Assembly (NCBI GenBank): GCA_000696115.1
Contig: JJOH01000023.1
Span: 1-64,000 of the forward strand
Length of the DNA: 64,000 nt
Source of the DNA: Streptomyces olindensis
Lineage (GTDB): Bacteria; Actinomycetota; Actinomycetes; Streptomycetales; Streptomycetaceae
Direction: 5' to 3'
Made by a program: the position numbers and the translations under genes. Shown here in pieces: positions 47,587 to 55,933 of the stretch. The notes below the pieces were generated by a model. That model made no database searches and was not told where the DNA came from. It worked only from the letters and a program-made list of their open reading frames with translations. Every line of letters begins with the position of its first letter. Position 1 is the first letter of the stretch.

Positions 47587-48819
47587 GTGAAGACGACGGG
47601 CGCGAGGCGGTCCCTGGCATGGCTTCCGGTGATCTGGTGTCTCACGAGACTGGTGCTGCTGCTGTTCGTGCTGAAGGTGTACGTCTTCCCGGGCCCGGAC
47701 GTCACGAGCGACGTGCACGTGATCTACCAGGGCTGGTACGGCGTCCTGCGCACCGGAACGTTCCCGCTGGAGGACGTCACCTGGCAGTACCCGCCCGCCG
47801 CCGCCCTGGCGATCCTCTCCCCCGGCCTGCTGCCCTTCCTGGAGTACGCGACCGCCTTCTTCGTCCTGGTCTGCGTCACCGACCTGGCCGTGCTGGCGCT
47901 GCTGACGTACGCGGGGCGCCGCCCGGGCCGGTCGCTGCGCGGCGCGTGGGTGTGGGTGGTCGGCGTGCCGCTCCTCGGGCCGACGGTGTACGCCCGCTAC
48001 GACGTGATGGTCACGGCGGTGGCGGTGGCCGCGCTGCTCGCGGGCGCCCGGCACCCGAGGGCGATGGGGGCCCTGGCGGCCTTCGGCGCCCTGCTGAAGG
48101 TGTGGCCGGCGATGCTGCTGCTGGCCTCCCGGCGGCGCGCCGCCTGGGGATCGGCCCTGGTGACCGGTGTCGCCGTGACGGGCGTGTTCGCCCTGGCGAT
48201 GCCGGGCGCGTTCGCCTTCCTGACCTTCCAGCGCGACCGGGGCACCGAGGTGGAGTCGCTGGGCGCGCTGGTCTTCCACGTGGCCCGGCACTTCGGCTGG
48301 CAGGGCGAGGTGAAGCTCAACTACGGCTCGATCGAGTTCCTCGGGCCGTACGTGAGCGAGGTGAGCACGGGCGCGCTGTTCCTGACGGGGGCGGCCTTCG
48401 GCTGGCTGGTGCTGTGGCGGCTGCTGGCCCGGCGCTTCGAGGAGCACACCCTGGCCGACGCGGCGTTCGTGGCGGTGCTGATGTTCACCACCACCAGCCG
48501 GGTGATCAGCCCGCAGTACATGGTGTGGCTGGTCGGGCTGGCGGCGGTGTGCCTGTACTTCCCGGGGAGCCGGATGCGGCTGCCGGTCGTCCTCGTCCTG
48601 GTGGCGTCCTTCGTGACGGTGCTGGAGTTCCCGCTGTACTTCGGCAACGTGGTGGCCAGTGACGGCCTCGGGGTCACCCTGCTGTTCCTGCGCAACGGCC
48701 TCCTCGTGGCCGCCGCGCTCCTCGCCGCCCGCGCCCTGTGGCGTGCGACGGTGCCGCGCACCCTGCCCGCTGTGCCCGCTCAGCCCGTCCGCGCCGGCGA
48801 GACGCCCGTCTCCTCCTGA
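47587..48819 (+). CDS. GT87 (DUF2029) membrane mannosyltransferase
   Basis: A polytopic protein of 410 residues with about ten membrane segments. The first external loop carries GPDVTSDVHVIYQGWYGVL, with the Asp-rich motif expected of GT-C enzymes that use polyprenyl-phosphate sugars. Family GT87 includes M. tuberculosis Rv2181, which adds alpha-1,2-mannose branches to lipomannan. GTG at 47587 follows AGGG. It stands divergent from the PimB-like gene, which supports a shared role in glycolipid mannosylation. Its 3' end overlaps the convergent MATE gene by 40 bases. Confidence 0.85.
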   Translation: MKTTGARRSLAWLPVIWCLTRLVLLLFVLKVYVFPGPDVTSDVHVIYQGWYGVLRTGTFPLEDVTWQYPPAAALAILSPGLLPFLEYATAFFVLVCVTDLAVLALLTYAGRRPGRSLRGAWVWVVGVPLLGPTVYARYDVMVTAVAVAALLAGARHPRAMGALAAFGALLKVWPAMLLLASRRRAAWGSALVTGVAVTGVFALAMPGAFAFLTFQRDRGTEVESLGALVFHVARHFGWQGEVKLNYGSIEFLGPYVSEVSTGALFLTGAAFGWLVLWRLLARRFEEHTLADAAFVAVLMFTTTSRVISPQYMVWLVGLAAVCLYFPGSRMRLPVVLVLVASFVTVLEFPLYFGNVVASDGLGVTLLFLRNGLLVAAALLAARALWRATVPRTLPAVPAQPVRAGETPVSS

Positions 48820-50102
48820 GCCGGGGCCCGCCGGAACAGCAGCCCCGCCGACGCGCACTGCACGGCCGCCGCGAGCGCCATCGCGAGACACACCCCGGGC
48901 AGCCCGTACCCCGTCAGGGCGTACGCGAGCCCCAGCTGGACGGCCGTGCCGAGCACGGTCACCCGCAGCAGCGCCGAGGCTCGCCCGCCGCCCTCGAAGA
49001 CCCCGCCGAGCGCGATGAGGCAGCCCAGCAGCACCAGGTAGGGGCCGACGCAGCGCAGGAACAGCACACCCTCGGCCGCGACCGCGGGCCCGGCGCCGAA
49101 GGCGGCCATGATCCAGGGGGCGGTGACCGCCAGGAGCACGGCAGCGGCGAGCCCGAGGGCGCCGGAGAGAAGCACGGCCTGCCGTCCGATCGCCCGTCGG
49201 GCGTCCCGGCCGGCGCCCCGCGTGTGCGCGGTGTGGATGGAGGCGGCCTGGCGGACCGCGTAGAAGGCCATGGTCGCCACGTACAGGGACTTGTAGGCGA
49301 TGGCGTACCCGGCCACCGCCGTCACCCCGAGCCGGGCCACGACGGCGACCAGGACCAGGGCGCCCGTCTGCCGCACGGTGAAGTCGGCCGACATGGGCAG
49401 GCCGGTCGTCAGCGTCCGGCGCAGGGAGACGGCCAGGGGCTCGCCCGGCGCCGTCCCGCGGGCCGTCCGGAGCAGTGCGTCGCGCCGGAGCGCGACCAGT
49501 CCGGCCCCGAGCGCCACGCAGCGGGACAGCACCGTCGAGGCGGCGGCGCCCTGGACGCCGTGGAGGTGGATGAGGAGCGGGTCGAGGATCAGGATCAGGC
49601 CGTTGGACAGCAGGGCGAGGCGCATCGGGGTGCGGGTGTCGCCGGTGCCCTTGAGGATGCCGTCGACGAGCTGCTGGGCGAAGAAGACGGCCGTGCCGGG
49701 CATGGCGAGCGTGAAGTAGGCGACGGCGAGCGGGAGGGCGGCGCTGTCGGCCCCGCCCAGCACCAGCCGGGCCAGCGGCTCGCGCCCCAGCAGTCCGCAG
49801 ACCACGACCACCGGTGTCACCAGTGCCCACAGCGCCCATCCGCCGCGCACGGCGGCCCGGACGGCGGCGGGATCGCGGGCGCCCCGGGCGTGCGCGACCA
49901 GCACGGTCGTGCCGGAGCCGAAGACCAGGGCGATGCCGAGCAGCACGTTCTCCGTGGTGGTCGCCACGGCCACGGCGGCCACGGCAGGACCGCCCAGCCG
50001 GGCGACCCAGACGGTGTTGACGATCCCCGCGGCGACGGAGGCCAGGAGCGAGAAGTAGACGGGGCGGGCGAGCAGGACGAGCTGCTCGCGGTGGGCGTTC
50101 AC
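48780..50102 (-). CDS. MATE family efflux transporter
   Basis: A 440-residue membrane protein with about twelve segments in two six-helix halves, as in multidrug and toxin extrusion pumps (DinF-like). Typical stretches are FSLLASVAAGIVNTVWVARLGG, GSGTTVLVAHARGA, ILKGTGDTRTPMRLALLSNGLILILDPLLI and QTGALVLVAVVARLG. GTG at 50102 follows GGGGGAC. It is divergent from a PadR gene, with a strong inverted repeat between, so it is probably repressed by that regulator. Its C-terminal 40 bases overlap the GT87 gene on the other strand. Confidence 0.9.
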   Translation of the reverse strand: MNAHREQLVLLARPVYFSLLASVAAGIVNTVWVARLGGPAVAAVAVATTTENVLLGIALVFGSGTTVLVAHARGARDPAAVRAAVRGGWALWALVTPVVVVCGLLGREPLARLVLGGADSAALPLAVAYFTLAMPGTAVFFAQQLVDGILKGTGDTRTPMRLALLSNGLILILDPLLIHLHGVQGAAASTVLSRCVALGAGLVALRRDALLRTARGTAPGEPLAVSLRRTLTTGLPMSADFTVRQTGALVLVAVVARLGVTAVAGYAIAYKSLYVATMAFYAVRQAASIHTAHTRGAGRDARRAIGRQAVLLSGALGLAAAVLLAVTAPWIMAAFGAGPAVAAEGVLFLRCVGPYLVLLGCLIALGGVFEGGGRASALLRVTVLGTAVQLGLAYALTGYGLPGVCLAMALAAAVQCASAGLLFRRAPAQEETGVSPARTG

Positions 50103-50156
50103 GGTAGCGGTCCCCCCGAGTCACGGTGAGGCTCGACACGAGCCGACACCCTCGAT

Positions 50157-50196
50157 ACGAGCTATCTCGGTTAGAGGTAGCTCGTTAAGAGGTAGC
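50157..50196. promoter_or_regulatory. PadR-type operator between the MATE and padR genes
   Basis: ACGAGCTATCTC (50157-50168) and GAGGTAGCTCGT (50174-50185) form an inverted repeat with 11 of 12 matches and a five-base spacer. AGAGGTAGC recurs at 50173-50181 and 50188-50196, giving an additional half-site. TAGCAT (50193-50198) is a possible -10 for padR. The block lies between the two divergent starts. Confidence 0.75.
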
Positions 50197-50225
50197 ATGC
50201 AGCGTACGCACCCGCAAGGAGGACC

Positions 50226-50756
50226 ATGCTGGAGCTGTCGATCCTGGGCTTCCTGGCCGAGGAACCCCTGCACGGCTACGAGCTGAAGGAGCACATCAAG
50301 GCGCTCACCGGCCATGTCCGGCCGGTCAGCGACGGCGCGCTCTACCCGGCGATCACGCGCCTGGTCGGCGCGGGCCTGCTCGACCAGCGCACCGAGCCGG
50401 GTGCGAGTGCGGCCCCCCGCCGGATCCTGGCCCTCACCGACGAGGGCCGCGCGGAGCTGCTTCAGCGGCTGCGCCGTCCGAAGCAGACCGAGATCACCGA
50501 CCACGTCCGCTTCAACACGGTCCTGGCGTTCCTGCGCCACCTGCCCGACCGGCACGAGCAGGCCGCGGTGCTGCGCCGCCGGCTGGACTTCCTGGAGACT
50601 CCGACGAGCTTCTTCTACGCGTCCGGCAAGCCGGTCCGGGCCGAGGAGGCGGACGACCTGTTCCGCCAGGGCATGCTGCGGGTCGCCCGGGCGACGGGCG
50701 AGGCGGAACGGGCCTGGCTGCGGGAGGCCATCGAACTGCTGGAACAGCCGGGCTGA
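50226..50756 (+). CDS. PadR family transcriptional regulator
   Basis: A 176-residue regulator. The winged helix is at the N-terminus (MLELSILGFLAEEPLHGYELKEHIKALTG ... VSDGALYPAITRLVGAGLLDQRTEPG ... RRILALTDEGRAELLQRL), followed by the helical dimerisation domain of PadR subfamily 2 (YASGKPVRAEEADDLFRQGMLRVARATGEAERAWLREAIELLE). ATG at 50226 follows AAGGAGG. It probably represses itself and the divergent MATE pump through the repeat at 50157-50196, with a phenolic or drug-like ligand as inducer by analogy to other PadR proteins. Confidence 0.92.
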   Translation: MLELSILGFLAEEPLHGYELKEHIKALTGHVRPVSDGALYPAITRLVGAGLLDQRTEPGASAAPRRILALTDEGRAELLQRLRRPKQTEITDHVRFNTVLAFLRHLPDRHEQAAVLRRRLDFLETPTSFFYASGKPVRAEEADDLFRQGMLRVARATGEAERAWLREAIELLEQPG

Positions 50757-50816
50757 ACCCGCGGGCGCCCCGGCCCGGCACCTCCCGATCGGCGCGGCCG
50801 AACGACAACCTCCCGA

Positions 50817-52001
50817 TCAGCCCAGCTGAGCCCGCAGGTACTCCCGCCACTCCGCCGTGAAGGCCGCCGGCGTCGTCCCCAGCACCTCACGCATCGCTTC
50901 CTCCACCGCCCCGGCCCGCTCCCGGTGCTCCCCGACGGCCCGGTAGAACGCGCGCAACCGCGACTCGCCCCAGCGGTCGGCGATCAGCCGGCACGCCGTC
51001 CAGCCGCTCTCGTAGGCCCGCGCCAGACGGCTCGCGTCCCCGGTGAAGCCGAAGTCCCCGTCGTCCGGGAGCCCGGCCGGGACCCGCCCCGCGCTCACCG
51101 CCCGGGACAGCTCGGGCGCGGCCTCGACGGGGGTGCGGCCGGCGGCGCGGTAGCCGACCCAGTCGGCGTAGCCCTCGGACAGCCACAGGGGCGTGGCGGG
51201 GGTGGTGGCGGCCCGGGTCGCGACATGGGTCGTCTCGTGAGTGACGACGACCTGCTCGCCGAGGCCGCCGAGGAGGGCGAACGCCTCCGGGTTGACGATG
51301 ATCCGGTCCGCCGGCGCCCGGGCGGGCGCGCCCGTCTCGCCGGTGGTGACCGCCGCGATCCCGCGGTAGGAGGAGGCGGGTGAGCCGAGCAGCCCCGCCA
51401 TCCCCTCCAGCGACTTCGGGACGAGCACGACGACGCGCCGGCTCCAGTCGGCGCCCCACGCGTCCGACACGGCGGGCACAGCCCGGTCGGCCAGGTGGGC
51501 GACGTCGCGCAGCGACCGGCCGGACTGCCCGACGCCCAGGACGAGACTGTGGATGCCCCGGACGGCCTGCACCTTCCCCTGGTCCCAGAGTTGCTGGGCG
51601 GACTTCTTCGCGGGCCGGTCGGCGTCGACGGACCACCGCCCGTCCGCGTCCCGGCTGAGCCGCAGCGTGCGCCCGGCGGTCACCGGCGCCCGGTCGTGTC
51701 CCGCGAGGCGGTAGCGCAGTTCGACGTCGGCGGTGGCGGTGTCACCGGTGCGGCGCACTTCGGTCACGCGGTACGACCAGTCGGACAGGGGCACCGCCCG
51801 CAGTGCGGCGAAATCGCCCCCAGTGCCCGTCCGTTCGTAGGCCCGCTCGTCGTGGTCGAGGACCGCCGCGGCCCGCCGGTCCAGGAGCCGCTGGACGTCG
51901 GCCGTGGCACTGTCGGCCGCGGACGGCCCGCCGCACCCCACCAGGGCGACGAGCAGCGACACGAGCGCCACCACCCCGGACCCCGACCTTGGACCAGCCA
52001 C
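50817..52001 (-). CDS. Putative lipoprotein with HExxH metallopeptidase-like domain
   Basis: A 394-residue exported protein. The signal ends in a lipobox with Cys23 (LVALVGCGG). After a NTF2-like N-terminal region (VQRLLDRRAAAVLDHDERAYERTGTG) comes a gluzincin-type zinc site: HETTH at 255-259 (VVVTHETTHVATRA) and a downstream Glu276 in LWLSEGYADWVGY, as in M1-like peptidases. GTG at 52001 is the start. It lies next to two NlpC/P60 genes on the same strand, which suggests envelope work, but substrate and activity are unknown. Confidence 0.82.
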   Translation of the reverse strand: MAGPRSGSGVVALVSLLVALVGCGGPSAADSATADVQRLLDRRAAAVLDHDERAYERTGTGGDFAALRAVPLSDWSYRVTEVRRTGDTATADVELRYRLAGHDRAPVTAGRTLRLSRDADGRWSVDADRPAKKSAQQLWDQGKVQAVRGIHSLVLGVGQSGRSLRDVAHLADRAVPAVSDAWGADWSRRVVVLVPKSLEGMAGLLGSPASSYRGIAAVTTGETGAPARAPADRIIVNPEAFALLGGLGEQVVVTHETTHVATRAATTPATPLWLSEGYADWVGYRAAGRTPVEAAPELSRAVSAGRVPAGLPDDGDFGFTGDASRLARAYESGWTACRLIADRWGESRLRAFYRAVGEHRERAGAVEEAMREVLGTTPAAFTAEWREYLRAQLG

Positions 52002-52034
52002 GTTCCCGATCGTACGGGCGCGGGGCCGCGCCGG

Positions 52035-53045
52035 TCAGACCCTCGTGACCGACGAGACGGGCATCATCCCGACCGGGTCGTAGCGCACGGGCGCGCCGGG
52101 ATAGGGCGCGTGGATGACCTGACCGTTGCCCATGTACATCCCGACGTGGCTGGCGTCGGCCCGGTAGACGACCAGGTCGCCGGGGCGCGCCTCGGAGAGC
52201 GGGACCTGCCGCCCGGCGAACCGCTGGGCCTGCGAGGTGCGCGGCAGGGCGACCCCGGCCTGCGCGTACGACCACTGCATCAGCCCCGAACAGTCGAAGC
52301 CGGTGGGCCCGTTGGCGCCCCAGACGTAGGGCTTGCCGAGCGCGCTGCGGGCGGCGGCCACGGCGGCGGCCCCGCGTCCGGAGGCGGCGGTGGCGCTCCC
52401 GAGGTCGGGCATGCCGGTGCGGCCGGAGCGGGAGGCGCGGTCGTAGGCGTCGCGCTCGTCGTCCGGCAGGGAGTCGAGCAGCCGCCGGGCCGCGGCGAGC
52501 TTCCGCTCCACGGTCTTCTTGTGGGCGGCGACGGCCTTGCGGCTCTTCTCCAGTTCGCGGAGCTTGCCGGCGGCCTCCTCGCGGTCCTGGGCGAGTTCGC
52601 GCATGGCGTCCCGGAGGTCCTTCAGCTCGCCGGCCTGGTGGGCGGTGATGCGGTCGAGGCGGGAGGCATTGTCGAGGTAGTCGTCCGGGTCCTCGGAGAA
52701 CAGCAGGGCGAGGGACGGGTCGATGCCGCCCGAGCGGTACTGGGCGCCGGCGAGCGACCCGAGCGAGTCCCGCATGGAGTTGATGCGCTGCTGCTGGCGG
52801 GCGATCCGGTCCCGGGCGGTACCGATCTCGTCGCGCAGCTCGTCGGCGCGTTCGTCGGCCTCGTTGTACGCCTCGGTCGCCTTCTCGGCCTGCGCGTAGA
52901 GCCGGTCCACCTTGGCCCGGGTGTCGTCGTACGGTGCGGCGCCGGCCGGTACCGCGCCCAGGGCGGCGACGACGGACAGGAAGCCGACCGCGAGACCGGC
53001 GCCCCGGTCGAACCCGGACGGTGCAAGGCGGTGTTGGGACCCCAC
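52035..53045 (-). CDS. NlpC/P60 peptidoglycan endopeptidase, paralog 1
   Basis: A 336-residue secreted hydrolase of the RipA type. Signal segment at about 17-37 (ending AGAAP), a long coiled coil at about 40-200 (AKVDRLYAQAEKATEAYNEADERADELRDEIG onward), then the NlpC/P60 domain with Cys252 (GFDCSGL), His300 (ASHVGMY) and His312 (VIHAP). It should cut D-Glu-mDAP bonds in the wall; the coiled coil probably regulates access or binds FtsEX-like partners. GTG at 53045 behind GGAGAG is chosen although the frame is open further upstream. It is about half identical to the gene next door. Confidence 0.9.
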   Translation of the reverse strand: MGSQHRLAPSGFDRGAGLAVGFLSVVAALGAVPAGAAPYDDTRAKVDRLYAQAEKATEAYNEADERADELRDEIGTARDRIARQQQRINSMRDSLGSLAGAQYRSGGIDPSLALLFSEDPDDYLDNASRLDRITAHQAGELKDLRDAMRELAQDREEAAGKLRELEKSRKAVAAHKKTVERKLAAARRLLDSLPDDERDAYDRASRSGRTGMPDLGSATAASGRGAAAVAAARSALGKPYVWGANGPTGFDCSGLMQWSYAQAGVALPRTSQAQRFAGRQVPLSEARPGDLVVYRADASHVGMYMGNGQVIHAPYPGAPVRYDPVGMMPVSSVTRV

Positions 53046-53258
53046 GGGACGCCGCTCTCCTTCCGCTGGCGGACTTGGAACGCGGCAGACAGTAGCCCCG
53101 CGGCAGGGTGCAGCCAACGACCATCCGTGGGAACGCGGCACGACGCCCCGCCACTGACGCAGGTCACCGGCGGGGCGTGGGCTCACTCGGGGCTGTGGCG
53201 ATTCGCCCGAACGGCGGACACGGCGTCCTGATCTTGGAGACGCCGGGGGGGGCTGAGG

Positions 53259-54299
53259 TCAGACCCGGACGCCGAACATGAAGGGGCCGCCGATGGTGTC
53301 CATCGACTCGTAGCGCACGACCGTGCCGGTGCGCGGGGCGTGGATGATCTGCCCGTTGCCGGCGTAGAGGCCGACGTGGTGCAGGTCGTTGAAGAAGAAG
53401 ACCAGGTCGCCGACCTTGAGCTGGCTGACCGAGTAGATCTTGGTGCCGATCTGGGACTGCGCCTCGGAGGTGCGCGGGATCTGCACGCCGGCCGCGGCGT
53501 AGGCCCGGGAGGTGAGGCCGGAGCAGTCGTAGGAGCTCATGCCGGTGGCGCCGTAGACGTAGGGCTTGCCGAGCTGGCTCTGGGCGAAGGCGAAGGCGGC
53601 GGCGGCCCGGCCCGAGCCGGGCGGGACGTCTGCGGTGAGGGCGTCGCGCTCGCTGGCCCGGCTGGCGCGGTTCTGCTCGGCGGCGAGTTCCGCCTTCTCG
53701 GCGGCGGTGAGGCTGTTGAGCAGCTTCTGCGCGGAGGCGAGCTTGCCCTGGACCTCCTTCTTCTTCTTGCCGAGTTCGGCCCGGGTGGAGGCGAGGTCCT
53801 TGAGCTTCTCGGAGGCCTCGGCGCGCTCCTGGGCGAGTTCGCGCTGCTTCTCCTGGACCTTCTTCAGCGCCTCGACCTGCTGGCTGCTCAACTGGTCGAG
53901 CGTGGAGGCCTTGTCGAGGTAGTCGTCCGGGTCCGAGGAGAGGAAGAGCTGGACGGACGGGTCGATGGAGCCGGTGCGGTACTGCGACGCGGCGGCGAGG
54001 CCCAGGCTGTCGCGCAGCTCGTTGAGCTCCTCCTGGCCGCGGGCGACGTTGTCCTGGATGGTGGAGATCTCCTTCTGGAGCTTCTCCTGCTTCTCCTTGG
54101 CCCCGTTGTACTTCTCGGTGGCCTGCTCGGCCTCCTCGTAGAGCTTGTCGACCTTGGCCTTGACCTCGTCCTTGCTCGGCTTCTCGCTGGGGGCGGCGTT
54201 GGCGGCCTGCGAGCTGAAGGCGACGGCAGCGGCGGCGGCGGTGGTCAGCACGGTCACACGTGCGCGGCTCGGCTGCTTCGGACGACGGTGGGACGCCAC
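53259..54299 (-). CDS. NlpC/P60 peptidoglycan endopeptidase, paralog 2
   Basis: A 346-residue secreted hydrolase. Signal peptide 1-36 (VTVLTTAAAAAVAFSSQAANAAP), coiled coil about 40-215 (EVKAKVDKLYEEAEQATEKYNGAKEKQEKLQKEI onward), NlpC/P60 domain with Cys259 (SYDCSGL), His308 (HHVGLY) and His320 (IIHAP). GTG at 54299 follows AAGGAG. The shared phrases SIDPSVQLFLSSDPDDYLDKAS and GIDPSLALLFSEDPDDYLDNAS show that it and paralog 1 arose by duplication. It has its own promoter (54374-54403); the 213 bases between the two genes allow separate expression. Confidence 0.9.
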   Translation of the reverse strand: MASHRRPKQPSRARVTVLTTAAAAAVAFSSQAANAAPSEKPSKDEVKAKVDKLYEEAEQATEKYNGAKEKQEKLQKEISTIQDNVARGQEELNELRDSLGLAAASQYRTGSIDPSVQLFLSSDPDDYLDKASTLDQLSSQQVEALKKVQEKQRELAQERAEASEKLKDLASTRAELGKKKKEVQGKLASAQKLLNSLTAAEKAELAAEQNRASRASERDALTADVPPGSGRAAAAFAFAQSQLGKPYVYGATGMSSYDCSGLTSRAYAAAGVQIPRTSEAQSQIGTKIYSVSQLKVGDLVFFFNDLHHVGLYAGNGQIIHAPRTGTVVRYESMDTIGGPFMFGVRV

Positions 54300-54373
54300 G
54301 GGTGAAAAGCTCCTTCTGGCCCCTCCGCCGTCTCTCCCGATGAGTGATCACCCGAGCGGAGGTTCGGGGCCTG

Positions 54374-54403
54374 ACCCTAGTGACCTTCCTGTGATCAGTT
54401 CAA
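54374..54403 (-). promoter_or_regulatory. Predicted promoter of NlpC/P60 paralog 2
   Basis: On the minus strand TTGAAC (54398-54403) and TAGGGT (54374-54379) are 18 bases apart, about 75 bases before the GTG start. The upstream 100 bases are unusually AT-rich for this window. Confidence 0.5.
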
Positions 54404-54546
54404 ATCCTCAGCTGAAAAATTGCGTCACAGCGGACCATCTTTTCATCTTGATTCACAGGCGGTGAGACCCACTTGACTTAACGTGGCCCACAGGTCACAC
54501 CAATTCGGGCATCAGGCTCGGACGTTACGCATGGGACGTACGCCCC

Positions 54547-55896
54547 CTAGGACCGCGAAAGGCGCTTGAGGAGCATCGCCGAGGCGACGGGACGGGCGCC
54601 CGCGCGGGCCACTCCGTCGGCGACCTCGCGGTCGGTGGAGGCCACGATGACCGGGCGGCCCGGGGGTTCGGCGCGCACCAGCTGGCGGATGAGCTCGTCG
54701 GCGGTGACCCCCGGCTTGGAGAACAGCACGCGGACGCCGCGCGGCGGCGCGAGCAGCACCGGAGCGGCCAGTTCGGCCCCGTCGAAGACGCAGGTCACCT
54801 CGGCGCCGCTCTGCGCCGCCAGTTGAGAGAGCTGCCCGAGCAGCCGCAGGCGCTGCTTCTCCAGCGGCATCTGCGGATAACCCGTCTTGGTGACGTTGTA
54901 GCCGTCGACGACGAGGTGCGCCTGCGGCAGCGCGAGCAGCTGGTCGAGGACCTGCGGGTCGTTCTCCGACAGGGCGCGGGCGGCGATGTCCTTCGGGGAC
55001 ATCCGGCCCGGCTCGACGGCGTCGACGGTCTCGGCGGGCCGCACCGACACCGGCGGCAGGGCCAGTTCGCGGCGCAGCCCCTGGGTCGCGTCCAGCAGCG
55101 TGTCCAGCAGCAGCCGTACCCTCATGTCCTCGACGCTGCGGCCTTCCCGGGCGGCCCGGCGCGTGGCCTCCAGGGCGGCCTCGGTCTCGCCCAGCCGGGC
55201 CTTGAGCCGCCTGGTCTCGCTCTCGGCGGCGGACACCTGCGCCTGCCCCTCGGCGCGGACGGCCTCGATCTCGCCGTGCGCCTTGCGCAGGGCGGCCTCG
55301 CCGCGCTTGACGTCGCTGAGGGCGGCGCGCAGCTTGCGGTGCAGCGACTCGGTTTCCTTCTTGGCCGATTCCAGCTCCGCGCGCAGCCGCTCGGTCTCGG
55401 CCCGGGTGTGGTCGCGGGCCCGGTCGAGCTCGGCGCGCAGCCGCTCCAGCTCGGCCCGGTTCTCCTCGTCGGCGCGTTCGGCGTCGGCCCGCTGGGCCTC
55501 CTCGCCGGCGGCGGTCACCAGCTTCACCCAGCCGGGGGGCCGCAGTACGTAGGCCGCGGCCGCCACGTCGAGCGGGTCCGCGGCCGGGGGCGGGGATCCT
55601 GAGTCGAGAGCACCGGTCAGTTCCGGCTGGGTCTCTCTGAGCTTCTCCCCGATGCGCTGCCGGAACAGCGGATCGGTCTCCAGCGCCGCGGCCATGGCGT
55701 TGCCGGCGAACTTGGCGCGGCGGTTCGGGGCGAAGCGGGCGTACTGCCTGAGCTGCGCGGGCAGCTCGCCGACCGTCAGCGACCCGAAGCCGTCGGAGAC
55801 GATCTGCACGACCCTGCGGCGCACACCGTCGGGCAGCGGACGGTCGAGCACCTCGGCGGCGCCGTCGCCCGGCCCCCCGCCTGTGGTCTCCACCAT
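54547..55896 (-). CDS. NYN (YacP/Rae1-like PIN) domain protein with coiled coil
   Basis: A 449-residue cytoplasmic protein. Residues about 20-130 form a helical domain (VRRRVVQIVSDGFGSLTVGELPAQLRQYARFAPNRRAKFAG), about 135-270 a long coiled coil rich in Glu/Arg/Ala, and the C-terminal 150 residues a NYN/PIN-type nuclease fold: HLVVDGYNVTKTGYPQMPLEKQRLRLL, EVTCVFDGAEL, RVLFSKPGVTADELIRQLV, VIVASTDREVADGVARAGARPVASAMLL, with the acidic residues expected of the family. Rae1/YacP relatives cut mRNA on ribosomes; the coiled-coil version is actinobacterial and its target is unknown. ATG at 55896. Confidence 0.87.
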   Translation of the reverse strand: MVETTGGGPGDGAAEVLDRPLPDGVRRRVVQIVSDGFGSLTVGELPAQLRQYARFAPNRRAKFAGNAMAAALETDPLFRQRIGEKLRETQPELTGALDSGSPPPAADPLDVAAAAYVLRPPGWVKLVTAAGEEAQRADAERADEENRAELERLRAELDRARDHTRAETERLRAELESAKKETESLHRKLRAALSDVKRGEAALRKAHGEIEAVRAEGQAQVSAAESETRRLKARLGETEAALEATRRAAREGRSVEDMRVRLLLDTLLDATQGLRRELALPPVSVRPAETVDAVEPGRMSPKDIAARALSENDPQVLDQLLALPQAHLVVDGYNVTKTGYPQMPLEKQRLRLLGQLSQLAAQSGAEVTCVFDGAELAAPVLLAPPRGVRVLFSKPGVTADELIRQLVRAEPPGRPVIVASTDREVADGVARAGARPVASAMLLKRLSRS

Positions 55897-55933
55897 CCGT
55901 CACACCCCAATGCTGTGCGGGGGCCCGCTCCGC

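Noticed and set aside
44760..48662. A 1300-codon open frame on the plus strand across the cholesterol oxidase and PimB-like genes
   Set aside because: It is antisense to two clear genes and then runs in a wrong frame of the GT87 gene. The Gly/Ala/Arg/Val composition is what GC-rich DNA gives in non-coding frames, and no motif is present.
54300..54546. Region before the NlpC/P60 gene considered as a cyclic-di-AMP (ydaO) riboswitch
   Set aside because: Such riboswitches precede wall hydrolase genes in Streptomyces, but the conserved core segments are not present here; only a normal promoter is seen.
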